A DNA stretch of 64,000 nt, taken from assembly GCF_039543645.1 (NCBI RefSeq), contig NZ_BAABKD010000011.1:62001-126000 (forward strand), in the 5' to 3' direction. Within the stretch, counting starts at the first letter, position 1, and each line of letters begins with the position of its first letter. The stretch is from Paenalcaligenes hermetiae. GTDB taxonomy: Bacteria > Pseudomonadota > Gammaproteobacteria > Burkholderiales > Burkholderiaceae_B. The notes under the pieces were generated by a model. The model searched no databases. It was given only the letters and a program-made list of their open reading frames with translations, and was not told the origin of the DNA. The position numbers were made by a program, and so were the translations under genes. Positions 43,341 through 50,085 of this stretch are shown here, in pieces.

Positions 43341-45066
43341 ATGCGGAGCAAGATAGACATTCGTCAGGAACAACAACACCGCTCTTAGAGTAGAAGTAGT
43401 ATTGGCTAAGGATGTTTTCATCCAAAAAGGCCATGGTGATGAGTTCCGCAATTTGGTCTTCGGAGCCTTCTTCGGCGACAAAAAAGTTCAAGGACTGACC
43501 TTGGCACGTGTATTTCTGGCGTTGGGAAGCGTGACGCAAGATGATTTTTTGCTCAATTTCATAAGCATTCATAAAGACTTGCTTTTCTTCGGGTGTGAGC
43601 CAATCCACGTGTTGTACGCTACCGATATGGTTAATGATGTCGCGAATGGTTTCCTCGTTGTAAACCCCTTTTTCTTTCATTTTTTCGTAGAACACAGGGG
43701 GGATACGGCGTAGTTCACCCACAGCCGAAGCCATATCAAAAACCATACCTGGATCAGGTGACCAGGACTCGCTCACACCACCCATTAGTAAGGCGGTGGA
43801 TTTGGTAGGCGCATAAGCGGTACGGTGGGTATTGCGTACGCCATAGCCTTTACACCACTCTGGCTCGCCAAATTTTTCTGCTAACCATTTTGAAGCACGT
43901 AAAGATTCCTCTGAAATGTGTTTTGCCATTTCGTTAGAGAGGAACTGGGCTTCTAAGCTGGCAAAAGGGATGCCCTTAGATTGGAGATAGGTATGAAAAC
44001 CCATAGCACCGAGGCCAATTGCACGCCCTTTGATGGTGAATTCACGCACCTTTTCTAAGCCAGGCACCCCTTTGCTGTTGCGGATAAAGTCTTCGCACAA
44101 GCAATCAAGGAATACGGTAGCAATAAATACGGAATCCGAATCTTTAATTTTATCCCAGTTGGCTAAGTTCATCGAAGCCAAAATGCAGGAATAAGTGTAC
44201 TCCTCTGAGCTATGGAGCATGATCTCGGTACATAAGTTCGTGGCTTTAATATCTAGGCCGTGATCTTTGTACATCTGAGGGCGGTGTCGGTTAGCTTTAT
44301 CGATAAAGAAGAAATAACCTTTACCTGTGACCAGTTTTACATACAGAGCCCGAGTAAATTTACGGTTAGCTTCAGGGTCACCATTTTTTAGGGCTTCGAT
44401 AAAGCTATCGCGTACGGTCCAACCAAAGTTTTTACCGTCTGGGTCGCGCATGAGTAAATCGACGGCTTCGTCCCAGTCAGGGTGTTCGATATCCAAATAG
44501 CCGGCGACAGCACCACGACGATTACCGCCTTGGCTGATTTTAGAGGCGCAGGTAAAAAAATCTTCCATGACGGGCACAGGGCCGCTGGCTTCGCCACCAG
44601 CGGTGATCGGTGCGCCACGTGGACGAATGGAGCTAAAGTCAGCGCTGGTACCAAAACCGTTTTTTGATAGCAGTGCCATTTCTTTTAAGCCATCATAAAA
44701 AGACACAACGCTATCGCCAACAAATTGCCCAGAGCAAGAGACGTTCATGCCCCGATCGGTACCCGTGTTCGACAGAGCTGGGGTTGCGGGTGACAAAATG
44801 CCATTCCAAAGCTCATTGAAAAAGAGCTCTTCCCATTTGGCTTCCTCGCCAACCATATATTGCGCTAGAGTTTTGGCAATGGTGCGATGGCGACCCAAAA
44901 CGGCTGGCTCGTCTTTGTATTGGTATTTTTCTTTGAAAAGCTGCCAGCCTTGGGTAATGTACCAAGGGGGGAGATGGCCAATTTCTTGCAAATGTTTGCG
45001 CTCGGCACTGAGCTGCTCAAACATTTGGATTTTTTCTTCGCTAATCCCCGACTCTTTAAAGGACAT
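43339..45066 (-). CDS. nrdA: class I ribonucleoside-diphosphate reductase alpha subunit, short form without ATP-cone
   Basis: Reduces ribonucleotides to deoxyribonucleotides. At 575 residues it is far shorter than the ~750-residue E. coli NrdA. Nothing resembling an ATP-cone precedes the catalytic barrel, so the activity-controlling allosteric site is missing. Catalytic residues are present: C111 (NVSCSGQF), N277-L-C279-T-E281, C294, a tyrosine pair in ILSQYYFYSKSG and the C-terminal shuttle ECLSC. The protein resembles small, phage-like reductases. nrdB lies upstream and overlaps its start by 11 bases, so the order is B-A rather than the usual A-B. Confidence 0.9.
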   Translation of the reverse strand: MSFKESGISEEKIQMFEQLSAERKHLQEIGHLPPWYITQGWQLFKEKYQYKDEPAVLGRHRTIAKTLAQYMVGEEAKWEELFFNELWNGILSPATPALSNTGTDRGMNVSCSGQFVGDSVVSFYDGLKEMALLSKNGFGTSADFSSIRPRGAPITAGGEASGPVPVMEDFFTCASKISQGGNRRGAVAGYLDIEHPDWDEAVDLLMRDPDGKNFGWTVRDSFIEALKNGDPEANRKFTRALYVKLVTGKGYFFFIDKANRHRPQMYKDHGLDIKATNLCTEIMLHSSEEYTYSCILASMNLANWDKIKDSDSVFIATVFLDCLCEDFIRNSKGVPGLEKVREFTIKGRAIGLGAMGFHTYLQSKGIPFASLEAQFLSNEMAKHISEESLRASKWLAEKFGEPEWCKGYGVRNTHRTAYAPTKSTALLMGGVSESWSPDPGMVFDMASAVGELRRIPPVFYEKMKEKGVYNEETIRDIINHIGSVQHVDWLTPEEKQVFMNAYEIEQKIILRHASQRQKYTCQGQSLNFFVAEEGSEDQIAELITMAFLDENILSQYYFYSKSGVVVPDECLSCSA

Positions 45067-46069
45067 TTTCTACCTCTTTTCTGAATGTAAGCTTATAACG
45101 ATCCCAGTTACGGCGGTATTGAATTTGTGTGCCCGCAAAAAAGTCAGGAACCTTAACCGTGTTTAATTGGTTATAGAACCAGCCGGAAATCAGCCCAGGT
45201 TCTTGATCAAACATTTTCGGCATCTCAAGGCGCTCCAACACAATATTGATACGATCGCGCACAAATTCGAGTAGTTCGTCTTTGGTGGTAACGCGGTTGC
45301 CGGGGATTTCAAACATCAGATCAATAATGCGGCTTTCGTGCAGATAAAGGACTTCGGCCATTTTCCAGATGGCTTCGCGCAGTTTACGGTCATCTTCGTC
45401 GGTGTGATAACCCAAAGCACGACGCTCGTGCTTGCATTCTTTGTGCAAAAAGCTCGAGGCAATAGAGTGGAAATTCTCGTCTTTGGCCGAGGCGTCAATA
45501 CCGGAAACAAAATGTGGGATCAGGTTAAAACCGCGGCTGTTAAACCCTTTGAAAAACCCAAAGGCGGAATAGAGGACGACCCCTTCGAGCATGGCCAAAG
45601 CGGCGGTGACTTCGAGGGGACAATCGCTATCGGCATAGCTATCAATAAAAGCAATGCGTTCAGTGAGCACGGAATCGCGCTTCCATTGGGTATAGAACTC
45701 ATCGGTGGAGTTGCCCATGACGACATTACCGATGTCATAGAAGGGCGCGTGGACGTGCAGCTCAACATCCGTAAACTTGGCGCACATACGCGCGATTTCT
45801 GGGCGAGGGAACATTTTGGGGATCTTGCCGCCCCAAAGGTTCTCGCCGCCTAACATCAGCTCGTATTGGGTCAAGATGGATTGCGCAGTAATAACACCAT
45901 GACGTTCCGCCTCGTTTAGGTTGATTTTGAAATCTTGTTCGTCTTCTTCTACACCTAATTCTTCGGCAGTCCAATAGATATCCTGTTGGCCAATCGCCAT
46001 TTCCGTTGCCCAAGGATACCTAGCCACGTAGGAATCCGTAGGGGTCTCTATTTGACTTTTGTAGATCAT
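45056..46069 (-). CDS. nrdB: class I ribonucleoside-diphosphate reductase beta subunit
   Basis: A 337-residue ferritin-like subunit that holds the radical cofactor. The first helix pair reads FTDVELHVHAPFYDIGN: E103, H107 and Y111. The glutamate-to-histidine spacing is E-x3-H with an extra His105, instead of the E-x2-H...Y of E. coli. The second set is normal: E162 in MLEGVVLYSAF and E198-x2-H201 in KDENFHSIAS. Phage reductases have a similar MELxVHAPFY-type motif. The start ATG follows AGGAG at 3 bases. First gene of the unit; two palindromic operators lie about 90-150 bases upstream. Confidence 0.9.
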   Translation of the reverse strand: MIYKSQIETPTDSYVARYPWATEMAIGQQDIYWTAEELGVEEDEQDFKINLNEAERHGVITAQSILTQYELMLGGENLWGGKIPKMFPRPEIARMCAKFTDVELHVHAPFYDIGNVVMGNSTDEFYTQWKRDSVLTERIAFIDSYADSDCPLEVTAALAMLEGVVLYSAFGFFKGFNSRGFNLIPHFVSGIDASAKDENFHSIASSFLHKECKHERRALGYHTDEDDRKLREAIWKMAEVLYLHESRIIDLMFEIPGNRVTTKDELLEFVRDRINIVLERLEMPKMFDQEPGLISGWFYNQLNTVKVPDFFAGTQIQYRRNWDRYKLTFRKEVENVL

Positions 46070-46156
46070 AAACTCCTAATCCTTTATCTGATTCATGGGC
46101 GCGGAGTTGTTGCTAATCGGTAGCGCAAAGGCTATAGACGACAGCAGTGCGTCCAA

Positions 46157-46174
46157 AGGGCGATACATCGCCCT
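46157..46174. promoter_or_regulatory. palindromic operator candidate 1 upstream of nrdB
   Basis: AGGGCGATACATCGCCCT: two perfect 8-bp half sites with a 2-base centre, about 90 bases before the nrdB start. It does not fit the NrdR consensus. Confidence 0.55.
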
Positions 46175-46199
46175 AAGTTAAGTGGGTAATTCGGGTGGT

Positions 46200-46217
46200 T
46201 GGGCAGAATATCGCCCT
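46200..46217. promoter_or_regulatory. palindromic operator candidate 2 upstream of nrdB
   Basis: TGGGCAGAATATCGCCCT: the right half repeats operator 1 exactly (both sites share ATCGCCCTAA), the left half is degenerate. Centre-to-centre distance to site 1 is 43 bases, about four helical turns. Confidence 0.45.
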
Positions 46218-46241
46218 AATTTTTAATTGGTATGACTGATG

Positions 46242-46250
46242 TTTTACACA
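46242..46250 (+). promoter_or_regulatory. DnaA-box match upstream of nrdBA
   Basis: TTTTACACA fits the relaxed box TTWTNCACA. E. coli nrdAB is DnaA-regulated, so a single box here could be meaningful, but one 9-mer is weak evidence. Confidence 0.3.
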
Positions 46251-46414
46251 GTATTTTTCACCTAAAAATACATGATGCAGTGGTTTAGCTTTGTGCACCA
46301 ACACAATCAATACACATTGTTGTGAGGCAGAACGATGATACCGCTGGCTATTCTAGTACAACCATGCACAGCAAAAAAGCACAAAACAAGGGGGTTGATT
46401 ATTTGTAAAAACAG

Positions 46415-46485
46415 CTCATTAAACGCAAGGCTTTGCTAGATCGGGCTTTGCCGTCATTTAACAAGTCGAGTCGTTGTTTAATGAG
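46415..46485. repeat. 71-bp element bounded by a 10-bp inverted repeat, with nested alternative hairpin
   Basis: CTCATTAAAC (46415-46424) and GTTTAATGAG (46476-46485) are perfect inverted copies. Inside, CATTTAACAA (about 46455-46464) can pair, with one mismatch, with the same right arm extended to TTGTTTAATG. Two direct copies of GGCTTTGC stand 15 bases apart in the loop. This could be a structured RNA with two exclusive folds, a small mobile-element remnant, or an operator array. Confidence 0.5.
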
Positions 46486-46505
46486 ACGAAAAAACACGCT
46501 GTACT

Positions 46506-46556
46506 GTTGTTTTTAACGCATGATCTTTATACGGGGATAAATGCGTTAACCACAAC
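46506..46556. repeat. large imperfect palindrome (14 of 16 bp paired, 19-base loop)
   Basis: GTTGT, two unpaired bases, TTAACGCAT on the left mirror ATGCGTTAA, two unpaired bases, ACAAC on the right. The loop contains TTTATACGGGGATAA. No T-run follows, so it is not a simple terminator. It starts 20 bases after the preceding 71-bp element. Confidence 0.5.
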
Positions 46557-46843
46557 ATTTAGTGTTTTGCAGTAGTAATAATACGCCTAAGTAGTGGTTG
46601 CTTGCAAGTGCGCGGTGTTTTTAAGGTACGGAAAAATAGTGATGGATTGTGAAGCTACAGTTGAAAAATTTAAGCAAAAAAACACGGTTTTTGTTGGTAT
46701 ATAAAGGGCTTAGCAAGATGAGCTCAGGTGAATTATACGTATTGACACGCTGTGTCAGTTCGCAACTTGTTACATGTCTGTGGGGCAAAGAGCCACATTC
46801 TACCACTTCGTTTTTATTTAGGTCGAGCTCAACCTGTTTAGAA

Positions 46844-46862
46844 AATGATTATGATTCTCATT
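46844..46862. promoter_or_regulatory. Fur box
   Basis: AATGATTATGATTCTCATT resembles the 19-bp Fur operator (GATAATGATAATCATTATC) with outer AATGA/TCATT symmetry. It overlaps the promoter of the siderophore-binding lipoprotein gene, which fits iron repression. Confidence 0.75.
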
Positions 46863-46868
46863 TGTGGT

Positions 46869-46874
46869 TATAAT
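46869..46874 (+). promoter_or_regulatory. -10 box of the siderophore-binding lipoprotein gene
   Basis: Perfect TATAAT immediately behind the Fur box; no clear -35 (TGATTA at 17 bases), as is common for Fur-covered promoters. Confidence 0.6.
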
Positions 46875-46957
46875 CGGGGCCAAATAGTAGGTCGCGTATC
46901 TTGCGGCTCGTCTCGCTTGAATGGGCGATAGTTGGGGTAACGATCAAAAAGGAAATC

Positions 46958-47890
46958 ATGAATTTACGCACATTAAAAATGAAAAAAACGGTTGGTGTGG
47001 TAGTGTTGAGTCTGGCTGGGCTTGTGGGGTGTGTGTCGACAGCACCAGTGGCAATCACAGCGCAATATGCTGGTCAATCTATGACCTTACAAGCCCCCCC
47101 ACAAAAAGTAGTTGTACAGGATTTGGCACTGTTAGATATTTTTCAGTCTTTAGCGATTCCTGTGGCTGGGGTGCCTAGTGCACGCTATCCACAGTTCCTT
47201 GCACAATATGAAGCGAATAGCTACGTTAAGACGGGCTCCTTGTTTGAGCCAGATGAGCAGGTCTTACGTGAGCTCAATCCTGATCTGATTGTTGTAGGGC
47301 GGCGCTCTTCCCGCGCTTTGGAAACAGTACAACAGCTGGCACCTACTGTCGATTTAAGCTTTGATCAAGAACATTTAGTGCAAAGCGTGAAACAAACGAC
47401 TTGGCAACTAGGACAATGGTATGGCAAGAAACAACAAGCTGCGCATTATATTGAGCGGTTGGATACGCAACTGGCTGCTTTGCGCCAAACAACAGCACAA
47501 GCCGGTACAGGCTTATTACTGCTCACCACCAATAACAAGCTGATTGCTCAAGGGCCGCAGTCCCGCTATGGTGTGTTATTTAATGAATTTGGGGTGCAGC
47601 CAGCGCTTACGGATTTCCCCGAAGGCAAAGGGGTAGAGTTAAGCATCGAGGATATTGAGCGTATTAATCCAGATTGGATTTATGTGATTGATCGTGATGC
47701 AGCGGTAAACAAAGCGGATGCAATACCCGCACAACAGTTACTGAAGGCAGTGGCACACACCCAAGCCGAGCGCCAACCACAGCTCATTTATCTGGATCCC
47801 GCACACTGGTATTTATTAGATGGTGCCGGATTAGAGGCTTTGCTACAAAATATGCAGCAAATTCAAGTGGCTTTGCAGCACAGCAAATAA
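46958..47890 (+). CDS. siderophore ABC transporter substrate-binding lipoprotein
   Basis: 310 residues from the ATG at 46958 (AAGGAAA 4 bases upstream). A signal peptide ends in the lipobox LVGC (about residue 24), followed by a type III periplasmic-binding fold of the FatB/CeuE/YclQ kind: PPQKVVVQDLALLDIFQSL, VLRELNPDLIVVGRRSS, and DIERINPDWIYVIDRDAA. It should bind a ferric siderophore such as a catecholate. No permease or ATPase gene is next to it, so it must work with a transporter encoded elsewhere or be a scavenged orphan. A Fur box and -10 lie upstream, and a terminator follows. Confidence 0.86.
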   Translation: MNLRTLKMKKTVGVVVLSLAGLVGCVSTAPVAITAQYAGQSMTLQAPPQKVVVQDLALLDIFQSLAIPVAGVPSARYPQFLAQYEANSYVKTGSLFEPDEQVLRELNPDLIVVGRRSSRALETVQQLAPTVDLSFDQEHLVQSVKQTTWQLGQWYGKKQQAAHYIERLDTQLAALRQTTAQAGTGLLLLTTNNKLIAQGPQSRYGVLFNEFGVQPALTDFPEGKGVELSIEDIERINPDWIYVIDRDAAVNKADAIPAQQLLKAVAHTQAERQPQLIYLDPAHWYLLDGAGLEALLQNMQQIQVALQHSK

Positions 47891-47896
47891 TGTGTA

Positions 47897-47929
47897 GCGC
47901 CCCTAGTACCGTTAGGGGCGCGAATTTTT
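47897..47929 (+). terminator. intrinsic terminator after the siderophore-binding lipoprotein gene
   Basis: Perfect 9-bp stem GCGCCCCTA/TAGGGGCGC (47897-47905, 47913-47921), 7-base loop, GAATTTTT. Its T-run touches the stop codon of the convergent minus-strand gene. Confidence 0.85.
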
Positions 47930-48209
47930 AATGCGCGGTTTGTTCTGACTGGCTGGTTTTATCCCCTAAAATCGCCGACGCTAAATGAATGGTTTTTTCC
48001 ATGCGTAGCTTCATGGTGTCTTTGGCCACCCCAGTCAGTTGATAGCGGTTAGAAACCTCATCGGCAATAGCGTGTAATAGGGCAATGGTTTCCTTAGCAT
48101 CATTGGTTTTCCCAGCAAAAAGGGCAATTTGAGCAGCGATGAGAGCTTGATCAGCAAAAGCAATGCCGAGTAATACCTGCTGGTCTTGATTGGAAATCGA
48201 TTCTGACAT
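47928..48209 (-). CDS. unknown 93-residue helical protein
   Basis: Not recognised. A soluble, alanine-rich, mainly helical protein (IAFADQALIAAQIALFAGKT, MEKTIHLASAILGD) without cysteine, signal or membrane helix. The ribosome site AAAGGA sits 5 bases ahead of the ATG, and codon use looks native, so it is probably real. It lies 32 bases after the AlbA/Schlafen-like gene on the same strand and may be cotranscribed with it. Confidence 0.6.
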   Translation of the reverse strand: MSESISNQDQQVLLGIAFADQALIAAQIALFAGKTNDAKETIALLHAIADEVSNRYQLTGVAKDTMKLRMEKTIHLASAILGDKTSQSEQTAH

Positions 48210-48241
48210 GGGTGTCCTTTATAAAAAATAAAAACGTTAGC

Positions 48242-49012
48242 TTAGCTGAGACTTATTCCTAAATCCCGTTTGATTTTTTCCTTTTTTAGCCGAATTAGTT
48301 CAGCTACAAACTCTTCTAGTGATTCCTCTGGGGCATATTGGCTTGGTTTGTAGCCTAATAAACGGTTAATGCTTTCAATAGGAATAAGACGACTAAAAGA
48401 ATCCATTTCTTTGTAAAGGGTTTTAAGCTGATCCAGATCTTCTTTTAAGCTGATCATGCTTGGCGTCGACGCCCCAGATTTTAGGCGGCGATTGATCACC
48501 TCTTGTAAATCCTCGTGATTGGCTTCGGTGGATTCTTGGCGTTTGCGTATATAAACCACGTTGCTTTTTAGTTCAGGGTGGTCTTTACAGCAAAGATAAG
48601 GCAGCTCACTTTCGTCACAGTTCACAATAACCACCTGAAAGGATTTGCCTTTGATTTTGGCGTATTCTGAATCGATGGGATAGTCAAAATCCAAAATATC
48701 AAATTTTAAGCTGCGAGGTAGGTATGCAGAAACCTGCTTGGCGACATCGGTTTTATCGATTTTGCCACCTGGTGGTATACCTGAAGCTTCTAAGTCGCCA
48801 TTGTCTTTTACACCAATGATCAGCGCGCCGCCACCGGAGTTTGCTAGAGCAAGGATATGTTTGGCAATTTTATGTTTTTCTGGCCAGATCTCTTTGAAGT
48901 CAAATTGATTTGCCTCGCCCGAGCCATATTTAAGAAGATCTCTTAATGTGTCTCGGGTCGGCTGATCAAAGAATCGAGAAAAACCACCGTGAAAATCTTT
49001 ACTAATTGCCAT
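48242..49012 (-). CDS. AlbA_2 (Schlafen-type) putative ATP-binding protein
   Basis: 256 residues with an N-terminal AlbA_2/Schlafen domain: NQFDFKEIWPEKHKIAKHIL, then LALANSGGGALIIGVKDNGD (about 54-73) and VVYIRKRQESTEANHEDLQE near 150-170, which are the usual landmarks (E.FK, FaNs.GG.l.iGv.d.G, YiR.g). A charged helical C-terminus of about 80 residues follows (EESLEEFVAELIRLKKEKI). Bacterial members are described as DNA-binding regulators or nucleases and turn up in defence contexts, but this one's function is unknown. AGGA lies 6 bases ahead of its ATG and a palindromic element is just upstream. Confidence 0.75.
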   Translation of the reverse strand: MAISKDFHGGFSRFFDQPTRDTLRDLLKYGSGEANQFDFKEIWPEKHKIAKHILALANSGGGALIIGVKDNGDLEASGIPPGGKIDKTDVAKQVSAYLPRSLKFDILDFDYPIDSEYAKIKGKSFQVVIVNCDESELPYLCCKDHPELKSNVVYIRKRQESTEANHEDLQEVINRRLKSGASTPSMISLKEDLDQLKTLYKEMDSFSRLIPIESINRLLGYKPSQYAPEESLEEFVAELIRLKKEKIKRDLGISLS

Positions 49013-49026
49013 ACTGGGTCCTGCTG

Positions 49027-49058
49027 TGATGAATGGTTTTGTTTTAATGAATTCATCA
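49027..49058. promoter_or_regulatory. palindromic element upstream of the AlbA/Schlafen-like gene
   Basis: TGATGAAT (49027-49034) and ATTCATCA (49051-49058) are perfect inverted copies; the right arm itself forms ATGAATTCAT (49047-49056). It starts 15 bases ahead of the gene's start, a position typical of an autorepressor operator. Confidence 0.4.
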
Positions 49059-49094
49059 TACCCTATATGGTTATATGCTTAGTGGTCTTCTGGA

Positions 49095-49544
49095 TTATTC
49101 GGCTTGATTTTGTAGATGGGGAAGGGTAAAAATCTTATCAAAAATCAAGGTGAAGACAAAGGTGTACACCAAGAAAAAGAGTAAAAGTGTGATTTCCATG
49201 GTAAAGGCTTTCCAAAGCCCAACCCCGTACCACAGCATATAAATCGGTAAGCAGATCAACAATAACCCGCCCTCAAACCCGATCGCGTGCACACTACGAA
49301 TACGTAGACTGCGCACCGTAACATGCTGACGGCGCTCCCAAGATTCAAAAAGGGTGTTGTAGATGTAGTTCCAGATCACAGCGGCTACGGAAACCATAAT
49401 AGCCACAGGCAAGGATTCTTGAGCATCGCTATGGCTAAGTGCCATCAGAATCCATGTGGAGAATAAAATAGCAAAAATTTCAAAGATGGTGACGTAAACA
49501 ATACGTCTTTTGATAGGACTAAGTGTAATCAACATAAACTCCAT
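49095..49544 (-). CDS. PACE-family multidrug/biocide efflux protein (AceI-like)
   Basis: About 149 residues and four membrane helices made of two bacterial transmembrane pair units. Compared with AceI the key phrases are VAAVIWNYIYNTLFESWERR and RSVHAIGFEGGLLLICLPIY, including the conserved HAIGFEGG. AceI exports chlorhexidine and short polyamines with protons. The ATG at 49544 is chosen (another is at 49535); the frame continues upstream to 49667, but that part would run through a structured leader and has no resemblance to the family. A good promoter (49639-49667) lies about 95 bases upstream. Confidence 0.85.
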   Translation of the reverse strand: MEFMLITLSPIKRRIVYVTIFEIFAILFSTWILMALSHSDAQESLPVAIMVSVAAVIWNYIYNTLFESWERRQHVTVRSLRIRSVHAIGFEGGLLLICLPIYMLWYGVGLWKAFTMEITLLLFFLVYTFVFTLIFDKIFTLPHLQNQAE

Positions 49545-49545
49545 T

Positions 49546-49643
49546 GAGCCTAAGACAGGCTCCAGATGCAAGAGCCGGCCCGTCCCGGTCGATGAAGAAA
49601 AACAAGGATGCAGCGCCACGGTTTCCGCCTGCGCTGCTTTTTT
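49546..49643 (+). ncRNA. structured segment ending in a plus-strand terminator, antisense to the PACE-gene leader
   Basis: A plus-strand reading gives hairpin GAGCCT-AAGAC-AGGCTC (49546-49562), a CCGG-rich short stem (about 49575-49588) and a terminator-like hairpin GCAGCGC/GCGCTGC (49610-49616, 49631-49637) with an inner CGG/CCG stem and six T. No plus-strand gene lies upstream for 1.6 kb. It may be a small antisense RNA; alternatively the minus-strand copy is a structured 5' leader of the efflux gene. Existence as a transcript is inference. Confidence 0.35.
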
Positions 49644-49667
49644 ACCGCACTCACGCTTTTTTGTCAA
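49639..49667 (-). promoter_or_regulatory. promoter of the PACE efflux gene
   Basis: On the minus strand: perfect TTGACA (49662-49667), 17-base spacer, TAAAAA (49639-49644). The start would fall near 49632, giving a leader of about 88 bases. Confidence 0.6.
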
Positions 49668-49705
49668 AAAATCTGGTCAGATCAAACGAGGTAGAAAGTA
49701 GACAA

Positions 49706-49740
49706 CAAAAAACCCGCAAAGCCAATGACTATGCGGGTTT
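49706..49740 (-). terminator. intrinsic terminator of tRNA-Val
   Basis: 8-bp stem AACCCGCA/TGCGGGTT (49711-49718, 49732-49739) with a 13-base loop and a T-run on the minus strand, 46 bases after the tRNA 3' end. Confidence 0.82.
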
Positions 49741-49785
49741 ATGGTGTTTATAGACGGTTTGTGACGTCTAGTGAAACATGAATTC

Positions 49786-49862
49786 TGGTAGGCAGTACTG
49801 GATTCGAACCAGCGACCTCTACGATGTCAACGTAGCGCTCTAACCAACTGAGCTAACCGCCT
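49786..49862 (-). tRNA. tRNA-Val(GAC)
   Basis: 77 bases including an encoded CCA. Acceptor stem AGGCGGT/ACTGCCT with one G-T pair, D-loop AGCTCAGTTGGTTAGAGC, anticodon arm CTACG-TTGACAT-CGTAG with anticodon GAC, and T-arm CTGGTTCGAATCCAG. All arms fold. It reads GUC and GUU valine codons. It is a single-tRNA unit with its own terminator. Confidence 0.96.
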
Positions 49863-50046
49863 AAAAATATAACTATAGCGTAAGTTATGTTTTTGTGTCA
49901 AGTGTTTTTTGCTGTTTTTATGGGGGGAACTTTTTACTTAACACAGTGTCTATGTAGATAGGACCATAATTTAACCCAAACGTCGTGATAGAGCAACAAA
50001 AATCGTGCCTTTTGGCTGCGTAATAGGGGGGTTAATGGTAAACTTG

Positions 50047-50060
50047 TTAGTAACTACTAA
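50047..50060. promoter_or_regulatory. small palindrome in the thrS upstream region
   Basis: TTAGTA-AC-TACTAA, 26 bases before the leader-peptide start. The 220 bases between tRNA-Val and the leader peptide otherwise show no gene. I could not settle a -35/-10 pair for thrS by eye. Confidence 0.3.
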
Positions 50061-50085
50061 TCTTGAATAACGAATAGGATCTCTT

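Larger units (their letters stand above)
46070..46957. other. 888-base intergenic region between nrdB and the siderophore-binding lipoprotein gene
   Basis: No convincing coding sequence. It holds two palindromic operator candidates (46157-46174, 46200-46217), a DnaA-box match (46242-46250), two large inverted repeats (46415-46485 and 46506-46556), a small TGACAC/GTGTCA palindrome (46743-46757) and the Fur box and -10 of the lipoprotein gene (46844-46874). A 74-codon frame at 46649-46873 has no ribosome site and runs into the Fur box, so I leave it out. Confidence 0.6.

Noticed and set aside
46242..46250. Replication origin suggested by a DnaA box near palindromes
   Set aside because: Only one box, no dnaA/dnaN/gidA neighbours and no AT-rich unwinding array.
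46415..46485. Integron attC site
   Set aside because: The ends do not match RYYYAAC/GTTRRRY, and no integrase or cassette genes are near.
46649..46873. 74-codon plus-strand frame ahead of the siderophore-binding gene
   Set aside because: No ribosome site, no recognisable domain, and it ends inside the Fur-controlled promoter.
49510..49753. Overlapping plus-strand frames across the PACE leader and tRNA terminator
   Set aside because: They cross a promoter, hairpins and a tRNA terminator; the coding potential is incidental to the G+C-rich structured DNA.
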